Positions 1-7,659 of a stretch of 11,349 nt of DNA are shown in pieces (position 1 is the first letter of the stretch; each line of letters begins with the position of its first letter). The translations under genes and the position numbers were made by a program. The notes beneath the pieces were generated by a model. That model made no database searches. It saw nothing but the letters and a program-made list of their open reading frames with translations, and was not told the origin of the DNA. The DNA is from Pseudomonadota bacterium. GTDB lineage: Bacteria; Pseudomonadota; Gammaproteobacteria; Burkholderiales; Burkholderiaceae_C. The stretch spans positions 1 through 11,349 of the forward strand of contig JAEZEB010000100.1 in NCBI GenBank assembly GCA_023438115.1. Direction: 5' to 3'.

Positions 1-97
1 CCGTAGGTCGGGGTGAGCGCGAAGCCGAACCCCGACGCACCAGCAACTAGCGCCGCAGGTCGGGGTGAGCGCGCGCAGCGCCGACCCCCGACGTTCT
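1..97. repeat. Two tandem REP-like palindromic elements downstream of yacG
   Basis: Two copies of a GC-rich palindrome lie 52 bp apart. Copy 1 starts at 1 and copy 2 at 53; their first 21 bases differ at one position. Each opens with GGTCGGGGTGAGCGCG (6-21 and 58-73) and closes with a complementary CCCCGACG (30-37 and 86-93). Copy 1 can form an 8-bp stem (7-14 with 29-36) and copy 2 a 7-bp stem (59-65 with 86-92). Copy 2 is bracketed by the direct repeat CAACTAGCGC (44-53 and 98-107), whose right copy includes the yacG stop codon. No T-tract follows on either strand, so these are not classical terminators, although they could still shape the 3' end of the pilB-yacG transcript. The REP-like label rests on structure alone; copy 1 may extend past the left edge. 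Confidence 0.6.
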
Positions 98-100
98 CAA

Positions 101-316
101 CTAGCGCTCCTTCGGATCCCCGAACGGCAGGTCGTCCGGCGGCGTCTCGTCCGGCACCCGGAACTCCTCGCTCGCCCACGCACCCAGGTCGATCCCCTTG
201 CAGCGCGCGCTGCAGAAGGGCCGGTAGGGATTGCCCTGCGCATACACGCTGTCGCCGCCGCATGCGGGGCAACGCACGACGCGCGGCTTCACGGGCTGGT
301 CCGTCCTGCTCGCCAT
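101..316 (-). CDS. yacG: DNA gyrase inhibitor YacG (small zinc-binding protein)
   Basis: This 71-residue protein has the four-cysteine zinc site typical of YacG: C16-x2-C19 followed by C35-x3-C39, in the contexts CPACG and FCSARC. The next residues, GIDLGAWASE, are also a family signature, and the C-terminal tail is short, acidic and proline-rich. In E. coli YacG binds GyrB and inhibits gyrase; that activity is known for the family, not shown here. It is the last gene of the pilB-pilC-pilD-coaE-zapD-yacG operon. Its ATG lies 10 nt after the zapD stop, and a GAGG that overlaps the zapD stop region could serve as ribosome binding site. Length matches the family. The coaE-zapD-yacG order is common in proteobacteria, which supports the call. 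Confidence 0.95.
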   Translation of the reverse strand: MASRTDQPVKPRVVRCPACGGDSVYAQGNPYRPFCSARCKGIDLGAWASEEFRVPDETPPDDLPFGDPKER

Positions 317-326
317 CCCGTCGGCC

Positions 327-1079
327 TCAGGCGCAGAGCGTGAGCTCGAACGGCGTGTCCACGCCGCCGGGCAGCAGGCGGTCGCCTTCCTGCCGCATGA
401 GCCGCACGGACACCATCAGGCGGTTGCCGCTGATCTCCGGGACGAAACCCAGCGTGGGGTCGATGCGCAGGCGCAGCAGCTGGAAGGTGCGGCCCTGGGG
501 CAGCGGCTGCTGCAGCTGGCCGCCGGTGGCGATGACCTTCTGCGGCGTGCCCGAGTCGCGCAGCAGCTTGAGCAGCACCACGATCGATTCGGCCAGCGGC
601 CCCAGCGTGTTGGCCCAGCGCTCGAGGTCCGCGCGGCGGTCGCCGGCGGGATGGTGCTGCCACGCGTAGTAGGCGGGCAGGTCGAATTCGCAGGTGCCGC
701 CGGGGATGCCCGCGCGGCTGCGGATGCTCATCAGCCACTCGTTCTCGGTCAGCGGCTGGCCGGCCTTGCCGGGCGTGCCGTTCACGGCGGCGAAGCAGGC
801 CTCGAGCTGGGCGATGACCTCGTCGAGCACCTGCTCGGCGACCCCGGGATTGCCGCGGTAGCCATGCAGCGTGTGCTTCTGCCGCTCCAGGTCCTTCAGC
901 ACGTCGGACTTCAGGTCCGCGCGCGCCGCGACATCCATCACCTCGAAGATCGTGGCCAGCGCATAGTGGTGGTCCAGCGCATGGCTGCGCGGGATGAGCT
1001 CGCCCAGCCGGCGGAACAGGTGTTCCAGGCGAAGGTAGGTCCGGATGCGTTCGTTGAAGGGGTATTCGTAGAGGATCAC
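327..1079 (-). CDS. zapD: Cell division protein ZapD
   Basis: A cytoplasmic protein of 250 residues, close to the E. coli length of 247. It opens with ILYEYPFNERIRTYLRLEHL, which matches the conserved ZapD (DUF1342) start 'FEHPLNEKMRTWLRIE'. ZapD binds the C-terminal tail of FtsZ and bundles its protofilaments at the septal ring (family knowledge). I place the start at a GTG (1077-1079) because the frame upstream contains no ATG before it runs into the coaE region, and family similarity begins at once after the GTG. No strong ribosome binding site is seen. It lies 40 nt after coaE and 10 nt before yacG in the same operon, the usual neighbours. A few residues more at the N-terminus cannot be excluded (a CTG lies two codons upstream). 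Confidence 0.94.
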   Translation of the reverse strand: MILYEYPFNERIRTYLRLEHLFRRLGELIPRSHALDHHYALATIFEVMDVAARADLKSDVLKDLERQKHTLHGYRGNPGVAEQVLDEVIAQLEACFAAVNGTPGKAGQPLTENEWLMSIRSRAGIPGGTCEFDLPAYYAWQHHPAGDRRADLERWANTLGPLAESIVVLLKLLRDSGTPQKVIATGGQLQQPLPQGRTFQLLRLRIDPTLGFVPEISGNRLMVSVRLMRQEGDRLLPGGVDTPFELTLCA

Positions 1080-1119
1080 GCGCAGCTTAGGGCGTTTTCT
1101 GACGGCGGCGAGGCGCCCA

Positions 1120-1722
1120 TCATAGCCCGAAGGATCGCGCGACCTGTTCCACTTCGTTGCGAAGCGCGGCCAGATCCAGCGCCTCGTTGCAGATGACCGC
1201 GTCGGCGGCCATCAGGCGCAGCGCCCGGGGCGCCTGCGCGGCGATGATCGCGCGGACTTCATCGGGCGCGAGCCCGCTGCGCGCCACCACCCGCTCCACC
1301 TGCGTCGCCGGCTCGCAGTCGACCACCAGCACGCGGTCCACTTCGCGGCGCCAGCGGCCGGTTTCCACCAGCAGCGGAATGTCGAAGACGATGCAGCGTG
1401 CGCCGGCGGCCAGCGCGGCGTCGACCTGGCGCGCGACCTCCTCGCCCACCAGCGGATGGATGATCTGCTCCAGTTCGCGCCTGGCCTCCGGGTGCGCGTA
1501 GGCGTGCTCGCGCATGCGCGCGCGGTCCAGCGCGCCGTCCGGGCCCACGAACTCGGGGCCGAAGCGCTGCGCGATATGGGGGATGGCCGCGCCGCCGGAA
1601 GCAGTGGTCGCGCGCGAGATCGCGTCGGCGTCGACCGGCGTGGCGCCCAGCGCCTGCAGCATCTGCAGCACCGTGCTCTTGCCGCTGCCGATGCCGCCGG
1701 TGAGCCCGATGCGCAGGGCCAT
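1120..1722 (-). CDS. coaE: Dephospho-CoA kinase
   Basis: CoaE phosphorylates the 3'-hydroxyl of dephospho-CoA with ATP, the final step of coenzyme A synthesis in the cytoplasm. The 200-residue protein begins MALRIGLTGGIGSGKST, with the P-loop GGIGSGKS at residues 9-16. Further family motifs are VDADAISR, the GPDGALDRARMR stretch, IIHPLV and the FDIPLLVE segment, whose Pro-Leu-Leu is characteristic. The reading frame stays open far upstream through pilD, but similarity starts exactly at this ATG (1720-1722), which lies 2 nt after the pilD stop. That spacing implies translational coupling, since no good ribosome binding site is visible. Length is normal for the family. Downstream, zapD follows after 40 nt. 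Position between pilD and zapD is typical of beta- and gammaproteobacteria. Confidence 0.97.
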   Translation of the reverse strand: MALRIGLTGGIGSGKSTVLQMLQALGATPVDADAISRATTASGGAAIPHIAQRFGPEFVGPDGALDRARMREHAYAHPEARRELEQIIHPLVGEEVARQVDAALAAGARCIVFDIPLLVETGRWRREVDRVLVVDCEPATQVERVVARSGLAPDEVRAIIAAQAPRALRLMAADAVICNEALDLAALRNEVEQVARSFGL

Positions 1723-1724
1723 CG

Positions 1725-2600
1725 CTAGTGCGCGCCGAAGGGGAACGCGAAGGGAAGGAGGGCGGGGACCGCGGAGGGGCTGAGCGCCAGCGCCAGCAGG
1801 CCGGCGCCCGCCAGGTAGGGGCCGAAGGGCATCGGGATGTCCTTGTTGGCCAGCTTGCCGACGACCAGCAGCAGGATGCCGATCACCGCGCCCACGATGG
1901 ACGACAGCAGCACGATCGCCAGCAGGTACTCCGCGCCCAGCCAGGCGCCCAGGGCCGCGAGCAGCTTGAAGTCGCCATAGCCCATGCCTTCCTTGCCGGT
2001 GGCCAGCTTGAACAGCTGGAAGATGGCCCAGAACACGAGGTAGCCGAGCGCCGCGCCCCACACCGCCGAGGCGAGCGGCACCGTCCAGCCCACGGCCGCG
2101 GCGAGCAGCCCGGTCCACAGCAGGAGGTAGTTGAGGTCGTCCGGCAGGATCTGCGTGTCCATGTCGATCAGGAACAGGCAGATCAGCAGCGCCGCGAAGG
2201 CCGCCCAGGCGGCGGCCTGCAGGCCCAGGCCGAAGCGCCAGCCGCACAGCACGAAGAACGCCGCCGTGACGAGTTCGACCAGGGGGTAGCGCAGGCTGAT
2301 GGGGGCCTTGCACGCCGAACACTTGCCGCGCAGGGCCAGCCAGCTCAGCACGGGGATGTTCTCGTACCAGCGGATCGCATGGCCGCAGCTGGGGCAACTG
2401 GAGCGCGGCACGACGAGGTTGTAGCGCTCGGGTTGTCCGTCCGGTTCGGCCGGCGTGCCGGTGAAGTCGGCGCAGTCCGCCGCCCACTGGCGCTCCAGCA
2501 TCTTCGGGAACCGGTGGATGACCACGTTCAGGAAACTGCCGACGAGCAGCCCGAAGAGGCCGGCGATGGCTGCGGCCTCGGTGCCTGCGGGAAACACCAT
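1725..2600 (-). CDS. pilD: Prepilin peptidase / N-methyltransferase PilD (type IV)
   Basis: An integral inner-membrane aspartic protease that cleaves the leader of type IV prepilins and methylates the new N-terminal phenylalanine. The 291-residue protein begins with a hydrophobic segment and the family motif GLLVGSFLNVVIHRFP. It then has the cytoplasmic zinc site C69-x2-C72 and C94-x2-C97 (CPSCGHAIRWYENIP... RGKCSACK) and a polytopic membrane part. The catalytic aspartates are visible as D146 in LIDMDTQILPD and D210 in GMGYGDFK; their 64-residue spacing matches Pseudomonas PilD (D149, D213). The start ATG shares one base with the pilC stop (TGATG), so translation is probably coupled. The stop is 2 nt before coaE. 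The presence of the four-cysteine site argues for a bifunctional enzyme rather than a peptidase-only relative. Confidence 0.97.
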   Translation of the reverse strand: MVFPAGTEAAAIAGLFGLLVGSFLNVVIHRFPKMLERQWAADCADFTGTPAEPDGQPERYNLVVPRSSCPSCGHAIRWYENIPVLSWLALRGKCSACKAPISLRYPLVELVTAAFFVLCGWRFGLGLQAAAWAAFAALLICLFLIDMDTQILPDDLNYLLLWTGLLAAAVGWTVPLASAVWGAALGYLVFWAIFQLFKLATGKEGMGYGDFKLLAALGAWLGAEYLLAIVLLSSIVGAVIGILLLVVGKLANKDIPMPFGPYLAGAGLLALALSPSAVPALLPFAFPFGAH

Positions 2601-3811
2601 CAGACCACGGAACCGAGCTTGAAGATGGGCAGGTACATCGCCACGACGATACCGCCGATCAGGCCGCCGAGGAACACGATGATCAGCGGCTCCATCAGGC
2701 TGGAGAGGCCCGCCACCATGTCGTCGACCTCGGCCTCGTAGAAGTCCGCGGCCTTGCCGAGCATGTGGTCGATGGAGCCCGACTCCTCGCCGATCGCGCA
2801 CATCTGCAGCACCATCGAGGGGAAGACGTTGGCGTTGGTCATCGCCGCCGTCAGGCTGGTGCCGGTGGACACCTCCTGCTGGATCTTGGCAGTGGCCTGC
2901 GCGTACACCGCGTTTCCAGCCGCTCCGCCGACGGAATCGAGAGCTTCCACCAGCGGTACGCCGGCGGCGAACATGGTGGCAAGCGTGCGCGTCCAGCGCG
3001 CGATGGTCGACTTGTAGATCAGTGCGCCGAAGAGGGGCACCTTCAGCAGCAGGCGGTCCATGAAGTTCTGCACCTTCTCGCTGCGCTTCCATGCCTGCAG
3101 GAAGAAGTAGATCGTGCCGCCGATGCCGCCGAAGATCAGCCACCACCACTCCACGAAGACCTCGCTCATGGCGATCACGAAGAGGGTTGGCGCGGGCAGG
3201 TCGGCGCCGAAGGAGGTGAACACCTCCTTGAAGGCCGGGATCACGAAGATCATGATGACCGACACGACCACGAAAGCCACGACGACCACCGCGATCGGGT
3301 ACATCAGCGCCGACTTGATCTTGGACTTGATCGCCTCGGTCTTCTCCATGTACGTCGCCAGGCGGTCCAGCAGCCCTTCCAGGATACCCGCGGCCTCGCC
3401 GGCCTCCACCAGGTTGCAGTAGAGGTTGTCGAAGTACAGCGGGTACTTGCGGAAAGCCGCCGACAGCGAGGTGCCGGTCTCCACGTCGGTGCGGATGTCG
3501 TTCAGCAGCTTGGTGACGCTGGGATTGGCGTTGCCGCGGCCGACGATGTCGAAGGCCTGCAGCAGGGGCACGCCGGCCTTCATCATGGTGGCGAGCTGGC
3601 GGGTGAAGATCGCGATGTCCTTGGGCTTGATGCGCGAGCCCGAGCGCATCTTGCGCTTCCTGATCTTCAGCGGCGACACGCCCTGGCGCCGCAGCGACGC
3701 CATGACCTGGTTCTCGCCGCCGGCGCGGGTCTCGCCCCGCACCGTCTTGCCGTTGCGGTCCCGCCCCTCCCATTCGAAGACGAATTCCTTCGTCGCTGTC
3801 GCGGTGGCCAT
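2600..3811 (-). CDS. pilC: Type IV pilus inner-membrane platform protein PilC
   Basis: The 403-residue PilC/GspF-family protein anchors the pilus machine in the inner membrane and connects the PilB motor with pilin subunits. It starts FVFEWEGRDRNGKTVRGE, the conserved N-terminal segment of the family. Two repeated T2SSF domains follow (about residues 66-192 and 270-394), each opening with a related 'R-x-LATM-x-AGVPL' helix (71-83 and 275-287). Membrane segments are seen near 171-193, 209-238 and 373-395, as expected for PilC. The ATG has a good ribosome binding site, AGGAG (3817-3821), 5 nt upstream. It lies 31 nt after pilB, and its stop overlaps the pilD start by one base. GspF of type II secretion is the alternative, but the pilB-pilC-pilD order without other gsp genes favours type IV pili. 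Confidence 0.97.
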   Translation of the reverse strand: MATATATKEFVFEWEGRDRNGKTVRGETRAGGENQVMASLRRQGVSPLKIRKRKMRSGSRIKPKDIAIFTRQLATMMKAGVPLLQAFDIVGRGNANPSVTKLLNDIRTDVETGTSLSAAFRKYPLYFDNLYCNLVEAGEAAGILEGLLDRLATYMEKTEAIKSKIKSALMYPIAVVVVAFVVVSVIMIFVIPAFKEVFTSFGADLPAPTLFVIAMSEVFVEWWWLIFGGIGGTIYFFLQAWKRSEKVQNFMDRLLLKVPLFGALIYKSTIARWTRTLATMFAAGVPLVEALDSVGGAAGNAVYAQATAKIQQEVSTGTSLTAAMTNANVFPSMVLQMCAIGEESGSIDHMLGKAADFYEAEVDDMVAGLSSLMEPLIIVFLGGLIGGIVVAMYLPIFKLGSVV

Positions 3812-3816
3812 CTTCG

Positions 3817-3821
3817 CTCCT
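3817..3821 (-). promoter_or_regulatory. pilC ribosome binding site
   Basis: AGGAG on the minus strand, 5 nt before the pilC ATG, inside the 31-nt pilB-pilC gap. It is the clearest Shine-Dalgarno site in the pil operon and supports this pilC start and independent initiation of pilC. Confidence 0.8.
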
Positions 3822-3842
3822 CTCGAAACTGCTTGCGTGCTT

Positions 3843-5573
<1,731 letters not shown>

Positions 5574-5629
5574 GGACGAATGCGTAAGGGGCGGAAAGAA
5601 GCCCGGCCCCGATGTGAAAGTCAGTCCCG

Positions 5630-5658
5630 ATCATCCCGAAAAGCCGAGTTGGTGTAAA
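5630..5658 (-). promoter_or_regulatory. Candidate sigma-70 promoter for pilB operon
   Basis: On the minus strand TTTACA (5653-5658, five of six to the -35 consensus) is followed after 17 bp by GATGAT (5630-5635, four of six to the -10 consensus). This would start transcription near 5623, about 50 nt upstream of the pilB ATG. I found no convincing sigma-54 (GG-N10-GC) site in this gap. The call is by eye only. Confidence 0.4.
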
Positions 5659-5709
5659 TGCGAACGCCCGTTGTGGGCCCCCGGCGTTGGTAGGAAGTCA
5701 CGGCGGACG

Positions 5710-5723
5710 GCCCCGGGAGGGGC
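5710..5723. other. Short GC-rich hairpin between tRNA-Pro and pilB
   Basis: A perfect inverted repeat, GCCCC-GGGA-GGGGC, with 5-bp arms and a 4-nt loop. No T-tract follows on the minus strand, so termination of the upstream tRNA transcript here is only a possibility. The rest of 5574-5770 shows nothing I can name apart from the pilB promoter candidate and the hairpin at the tRNA 3' end. Confidence 0.25.
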
Positions 5724-5756
5724 TTGCGCAATGACTTGTTACCGGTGGGAAGGGAA

Positions 5757-5775
5757 GACCAGAAGGAAACTGGTC
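5757..5775 (-). terminator. Possible weak terminator or processing hairpin at tRNA-Pro 3' end
   Basis: On the minus strand GACCAG-TTTCCTT-CTGGTC forms a perfect 6-bp stem with a 7-nt loop, followed by a pyrimidine stretch (TTCCCTTCCC) rather than a true T-run. The left arm contains the discriminator base and encoded CCA of the tRNA, so this hairpin and the acceptor stem compete. It may mark the precursor 3' trailer. Confidence 0.3.
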
Positions 5776-5847
5776 GGGGTGAGAGGATTCGAACCTCCGG
5801 CCTCTACGTCCCGAACGTAGCGCTCTACCAGGCTAAGCTACACCCCG
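5771..5847 (-). tRNA. tRNA-Pro (anticodon CGG)
   Basis: The minus strand folds as a complete 77-nt cloverleaf with encoded CCA. The acceptor is CGGGGTG with CACCCCG, giving the C1-G72 pair typical of bacterial tRNA-Pro and discriminator A. The D arm has stem GCTT/GAGC, the anticodon stem is CTACG/CGTAG with loop TTCGGGA, and the T arm is GGAGG-TTCGAAT-CCTCT. The anticodon CGG is at 5811-5813 and reads the proline codon CCG, common in this GC-rich genome. The gene lies 41 nt downstream of ispB on the same strand, so co-transcription is possible. A TACAAT hexamer at 5931-5936, inside the ispB 3' end, might act as a -10 but lacks a clear -35. No integrase or partial tRNA copy is next to it. Confidence 0.97.
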
Positions 5848-5851
5848 ATGT

Positions 5852-5866
5852 GCGGCGAGGCGCCGC
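5852..5866. other. Hairpin between ispB and tRNA-Pro
   Basis: A perfect inverted repeat GCGGCG-AGG-CGCCGC (6-bp arms, 3-nt loop) fills part of the 41-nt ispB to tRNA gap. On the minus strand it is preceded, not followed, by a pyrimidine tract (CTTCTTTCTC), so it does not look like an intrinsic terminator. It could separate or help process an ispB-tRNA transcript. Confidence 0.35.
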
Positions 5867-5888
5867 GAGAAAGAAGTCCCCAGGGGCC

Positions 5889-6923
5889 TCAGTTGCGACG
5901 CTGCAGCAGCGAAGCCGCCAATTGTACCAAAGCCTGAGCATGCGGATTGGACGGCAGCTGTTCGGCAGCTGACATCGCGCGCCGCGCTTCGCCGGCGGCG
6001 GCTTCCAGGGCCACTTGCAACGCGCCGGTGTCGCGCACGATCGCGATCACCTGCTCGAGCTGGTCGAGCGCGCCTTCCTCCACCGCATGGCGCACCAGCG
6101 CCCGCTGGCTTTCCGTGCCGCGGCGCATCGCCGCGATCAGGGGCAGCGTGACCTTGCCTTCGCGCAGGTCGTCGCCGAGGTTCTTCCCGAGTTCGGCCGC
6201 GTCGCCCGTGTAGTCGAGGACGTCGTCGATCACCTGGAAGGCGGTGCCTACCGCCTGGCCGTATTCGGCGCAGGCCTGTTCCACCGCGGGCGGCGCCTTG
6301 GCGATCACGGCGGCCAGGCGCGCGCTCGCCTCGAACAACTTGGCCGTCTTCGAGCGGATCACCTGCAGGTACGCTTCCTCGTCGAGGCCGGCGTCGTGCA
6401 TGTTCATCAGCTGCAGGACTTCGCCCTCGGCGATCACGTTGGTGGCGTCGGCCAGGATCTCCATCACGCGCATGTCCTGCGCTTCCAGCATCATCTGGAA
6501 CGCGCGCGAATAGAGGAAGTCGCCCACCAGCACGCTGGCGGGATTGCCGAAGCGCTCGTTGGCCGTGGCGCGGCCGCGCCGCAGCGTGGATTCGTCGACC
6601 ACGTCGTCGTGCTGCTGGGTGGCGGTGTGGATGAATTCCACCAGCGCGGCGAGGTTGAAGCGCTGCTCGCCGCGGTGGCCCAGCGCGCCGGCCACCAGCA
6701 GCAGCAGGGCGGGGCGCAGGCGCTTGCCGCCGGAGGAGATGATGTAGCGTGCGACCTCGCCGACGAGGGGGACGCCGGACGCCAGGCGCCGGGCGATCAC
6801 CGCGTCGACCTCGCGCATGTCGTCCGCGATCAGGGCGAGGGGCGCGTCGGCGCTGGGTGGGGATTCGGTCAAGGCGGGAACTTGCAGAGTTGCGGGATTA
6901 TAGGAACGCGAGGCCTGCTTCAT
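5889..6923 (-). CDS. ispB: Octaprenyl diphosphate synthase (trans-polyprenyl synthase)
   Basis: IspB extends farnesyl diphosphate with isopentenyl diphosphate to make the ubiquinone side chain. The 344-residue protein shows GGKRLRP (65-71), the first Asp-rich motif DDVVD (106-110) followed by ES-x-x-RRG-x-x-x-AN, and GDFLYSRAF. It also has KTAKLFEAS and the second Asp-rich motif DDVLD (233-237) with GDDLREGK-x-TLP. A small residue (A101) sits five before the first motif, as in medium- and long-chain enzymes. Residues 103-104 are QQ where relatives usually have LL. The start is uncertain: the ATG at 6923 gives a 35-residue unconserved leader before M36, lacks a clear ribosome binding site, and codons 8-9 contain a perfect TATAAT. 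A TTG at codon 18 (6870-6872) is an alternative. Upstream it diverges from rplU, the usual arrangement in proteobacteria. The exact chain length is inferred. Confidence 0.93.
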   Translation of the reverse strand: MKQASRSYNPATLQVPALTESPPSADAPLALIADDMREVDAVIARRLASGVPLVGEVARYIISSGGKRLRPALLLLVAGALGHRGEQRFNLAALVEFIHTATQQHDDVVDESTLRRGRATANERFGNPASVLVGDFLYSRAFQMMLEAQDMRVMEILADATNVIAEGEVLQLMNMHDAGLDEEAYLQVIRSKTAKLFEASARLAAVIAKAPPAVEQACAEYGQAVGTAFQVIDDVLDYTGDAAELGKNLGDDLREGKVTLPLIAAMRRGTESQRALVRHAVEEGALDQLEQVIAIVRDTGALQVALEAAAGEARRAMSAAEQLPSNPHAQALVQLAASLLQRRN

Positions 6924-6943
6924 TGGCGCGCCGCCCCCGTGAC

Positions 6944-6972
6944 TTGTGAGCGAGCACCAACCATGCTATAGT
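6944..6972 (+). promoter_or_regulatory. Sigma-70 promoter of the rplU-rpmA operon
   Basis: TTGTGA (6944-6949) and TATAGT (6967-6972) are separated by exactly 17 bp. This predicts a start near 6979 and a leader of about 70 nt before rplU. It is the best-formed promoter in the window, as expected for ribosomal protein genes. The -10 core CTATAG is itself a palindrome. Confidence 0.75.
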
Positions 6973-6998
6973 CTTGGGCTCTCCGGAAATCCGTCCGG

Positions 6999-7036
6999 GG
7001 ACCCGAATGGGCCCGAAGCGGGTCCGTTTTCCCTTT
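6999..7036 (+). promoter_or_regulatory. Terminator-like hairpin in the rplU leader (candidate attenuator)
   Basis: GGACCCG (6999-7005) pairs perfectly with CGGGTCC (7019-7025) around a 13-nt loop, followed by G, TTTT, CCC and TTT (7027-7036). The loop carries a GGGCCC palindrome. The same bases could fold instead into two smaller hairpins, CCC-GAAT-GGG (7002-7010 region) and CCCG-AAG-CGGG (7012-7022 region). The hairpin lies between the promoter and the rplU ribosome binding site. Attenuation or L21 feedback is inference; structure alone is seen. Confidence 0.45.
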
Positions 7037-7049
7037 CAAGAGGTCAACC

Positions 7050-7361
7050 ATGTACGCGGTCATAAAAACCGGTGGCAAGCAGTATCGCGTTGCTTCCGGC
7101 GACAAGATCAAGGTAGAACAGATTGCTGCGGACATCGGCCAGGAAATCACCATCGACCAGGTGCTCGCAGTCGGCAACGGCAACGACCTGAAGATCGGGG
7201 TGCCCCTGGTGTCCGGTGCCACGGTGAAGGCCACGATCGTGGCGCACGGCAAGCACGAGAAGGTGCGCATCTTCAAGCTGCGCCGCCGCAAGCACTACCA
7301 GAAGCACCAGGGCCATCGCCAGCAATTCACCGAGCTCCAGATCGGTGCGATCGCCGGCTAA
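7050..7361 (+). CDS. rplU: 50S ribosomal protein L21
   Basis: L21 binds 23S rRNA in the large subunit and is needed for early assembly. The 103-residue sequence starts MYAVIKTGGKQYRV, the L21 hallmark, and has the basic motif FKLRRRKHYQKHQGHRQ followed by the FTELQI segment, also characteristic. Length equals the usual one. The ATG is preceded by AAGAGG (7038-7043) at good spacing. Upstream lie a strong promoter and a hairpin leader; downstream rpmA follows after 12 nt, the standard rplU-rpmA pair. Codon use looks slightly less GC3-extreme than in the neighbours, as expected of a highly expressed gene. Confidence 0.99.
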   Translation: MYAVIKTGGKQYRVASGDKIKVEQIAADIGQEITIDQVLAVGNGNDLKIGVPLVSGATVKATIVAHGKHEKVRIFKLRRRKHYQKHQGHRQQFTELQIGAIAG

Positions 7362-7373
7362 GGAGAACGGACA

Positions 7374-7637
7374 ATGGCACAGAAAAACGGCGGCGGCTCC
7401 ACGCGAAACGGGCGCGATTCCCAGCCGAAGATGCTGGGCGTCAAGGCCTTCGGCGGCGAACTCATCAGCGCCGGCTCCATCATCGTGCGCCAGCGCGGCA
7501 CCAAGTTCCACCCCGGCAACAACGTCGGCGTGGGCCGGGACCACACGCTGTTCGCCCTGGTGGACGGCCACGTGCAGTTCCAGGTCAAGGGATCGCTGAA
7601 CAAGCACACGGTCAACGTGATCCCGGCGGCGGCCTGA
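7374..7637 (+). CDS. rpmA: 50S ribosomal protein L27
   Basis: L27 reaches with its N-terminal tail into the peptidyl transferase centre and contacts the P-site tRNA. The 87-residue protein has the signature GGSTRNGRDS near the N-terminus, LGVKAFGGE and IIVRQRGTKFHPG. The N-terminus reads MAQKNGGG, where E. coli has MAHKKAGG, so one lysine of the tail is replaced by Asn. No Firmicute-type cleaved leader is present. A strong ribosome binding site, AAGGAG (7360-7365), overlaps the rplU stop codon, indicating coupling with rplU. A hairpin terminator follows the gene. Confidence 0.99.
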   Translation: MAQKNGGGSTRNGRDSQPKMLGVKAFGGELISAGSIIVRQRGTKFHPGNNVGVGRDHTLFALVDGHVQFQVKGSLNKHTVNVIPAAA

Positions 7638-7659
7638 GTTAATCTCACCCCGCTGACAA

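Noticed and set aside
1120..2487. coaE fused to a 255-residue upstream extension
   Set aside because: The extension is the pilD gene read in another frame. CoaE similarity begins exactly at the ATG at 1722.
1725..3773. pilD fused to a 390-residue upstream extension
   Set aside because: The extension is pilC in the wrong frame; PilD similarity begins at the ATG at 2600, which overlaps the pilC stop.
5574..5770. Sigma-54 promoter for pilB
   Set aside because: I looked for GG-N10-GC spacing on the minus strand and found none convincing.
5771..5847. tRNA-Pro as a genomic-island attachment site
   Set aside because: No integrase, no duplicated 3' tRNA segment longer than the 12-mer shared with the REP-like element, and both flanks are core genes.
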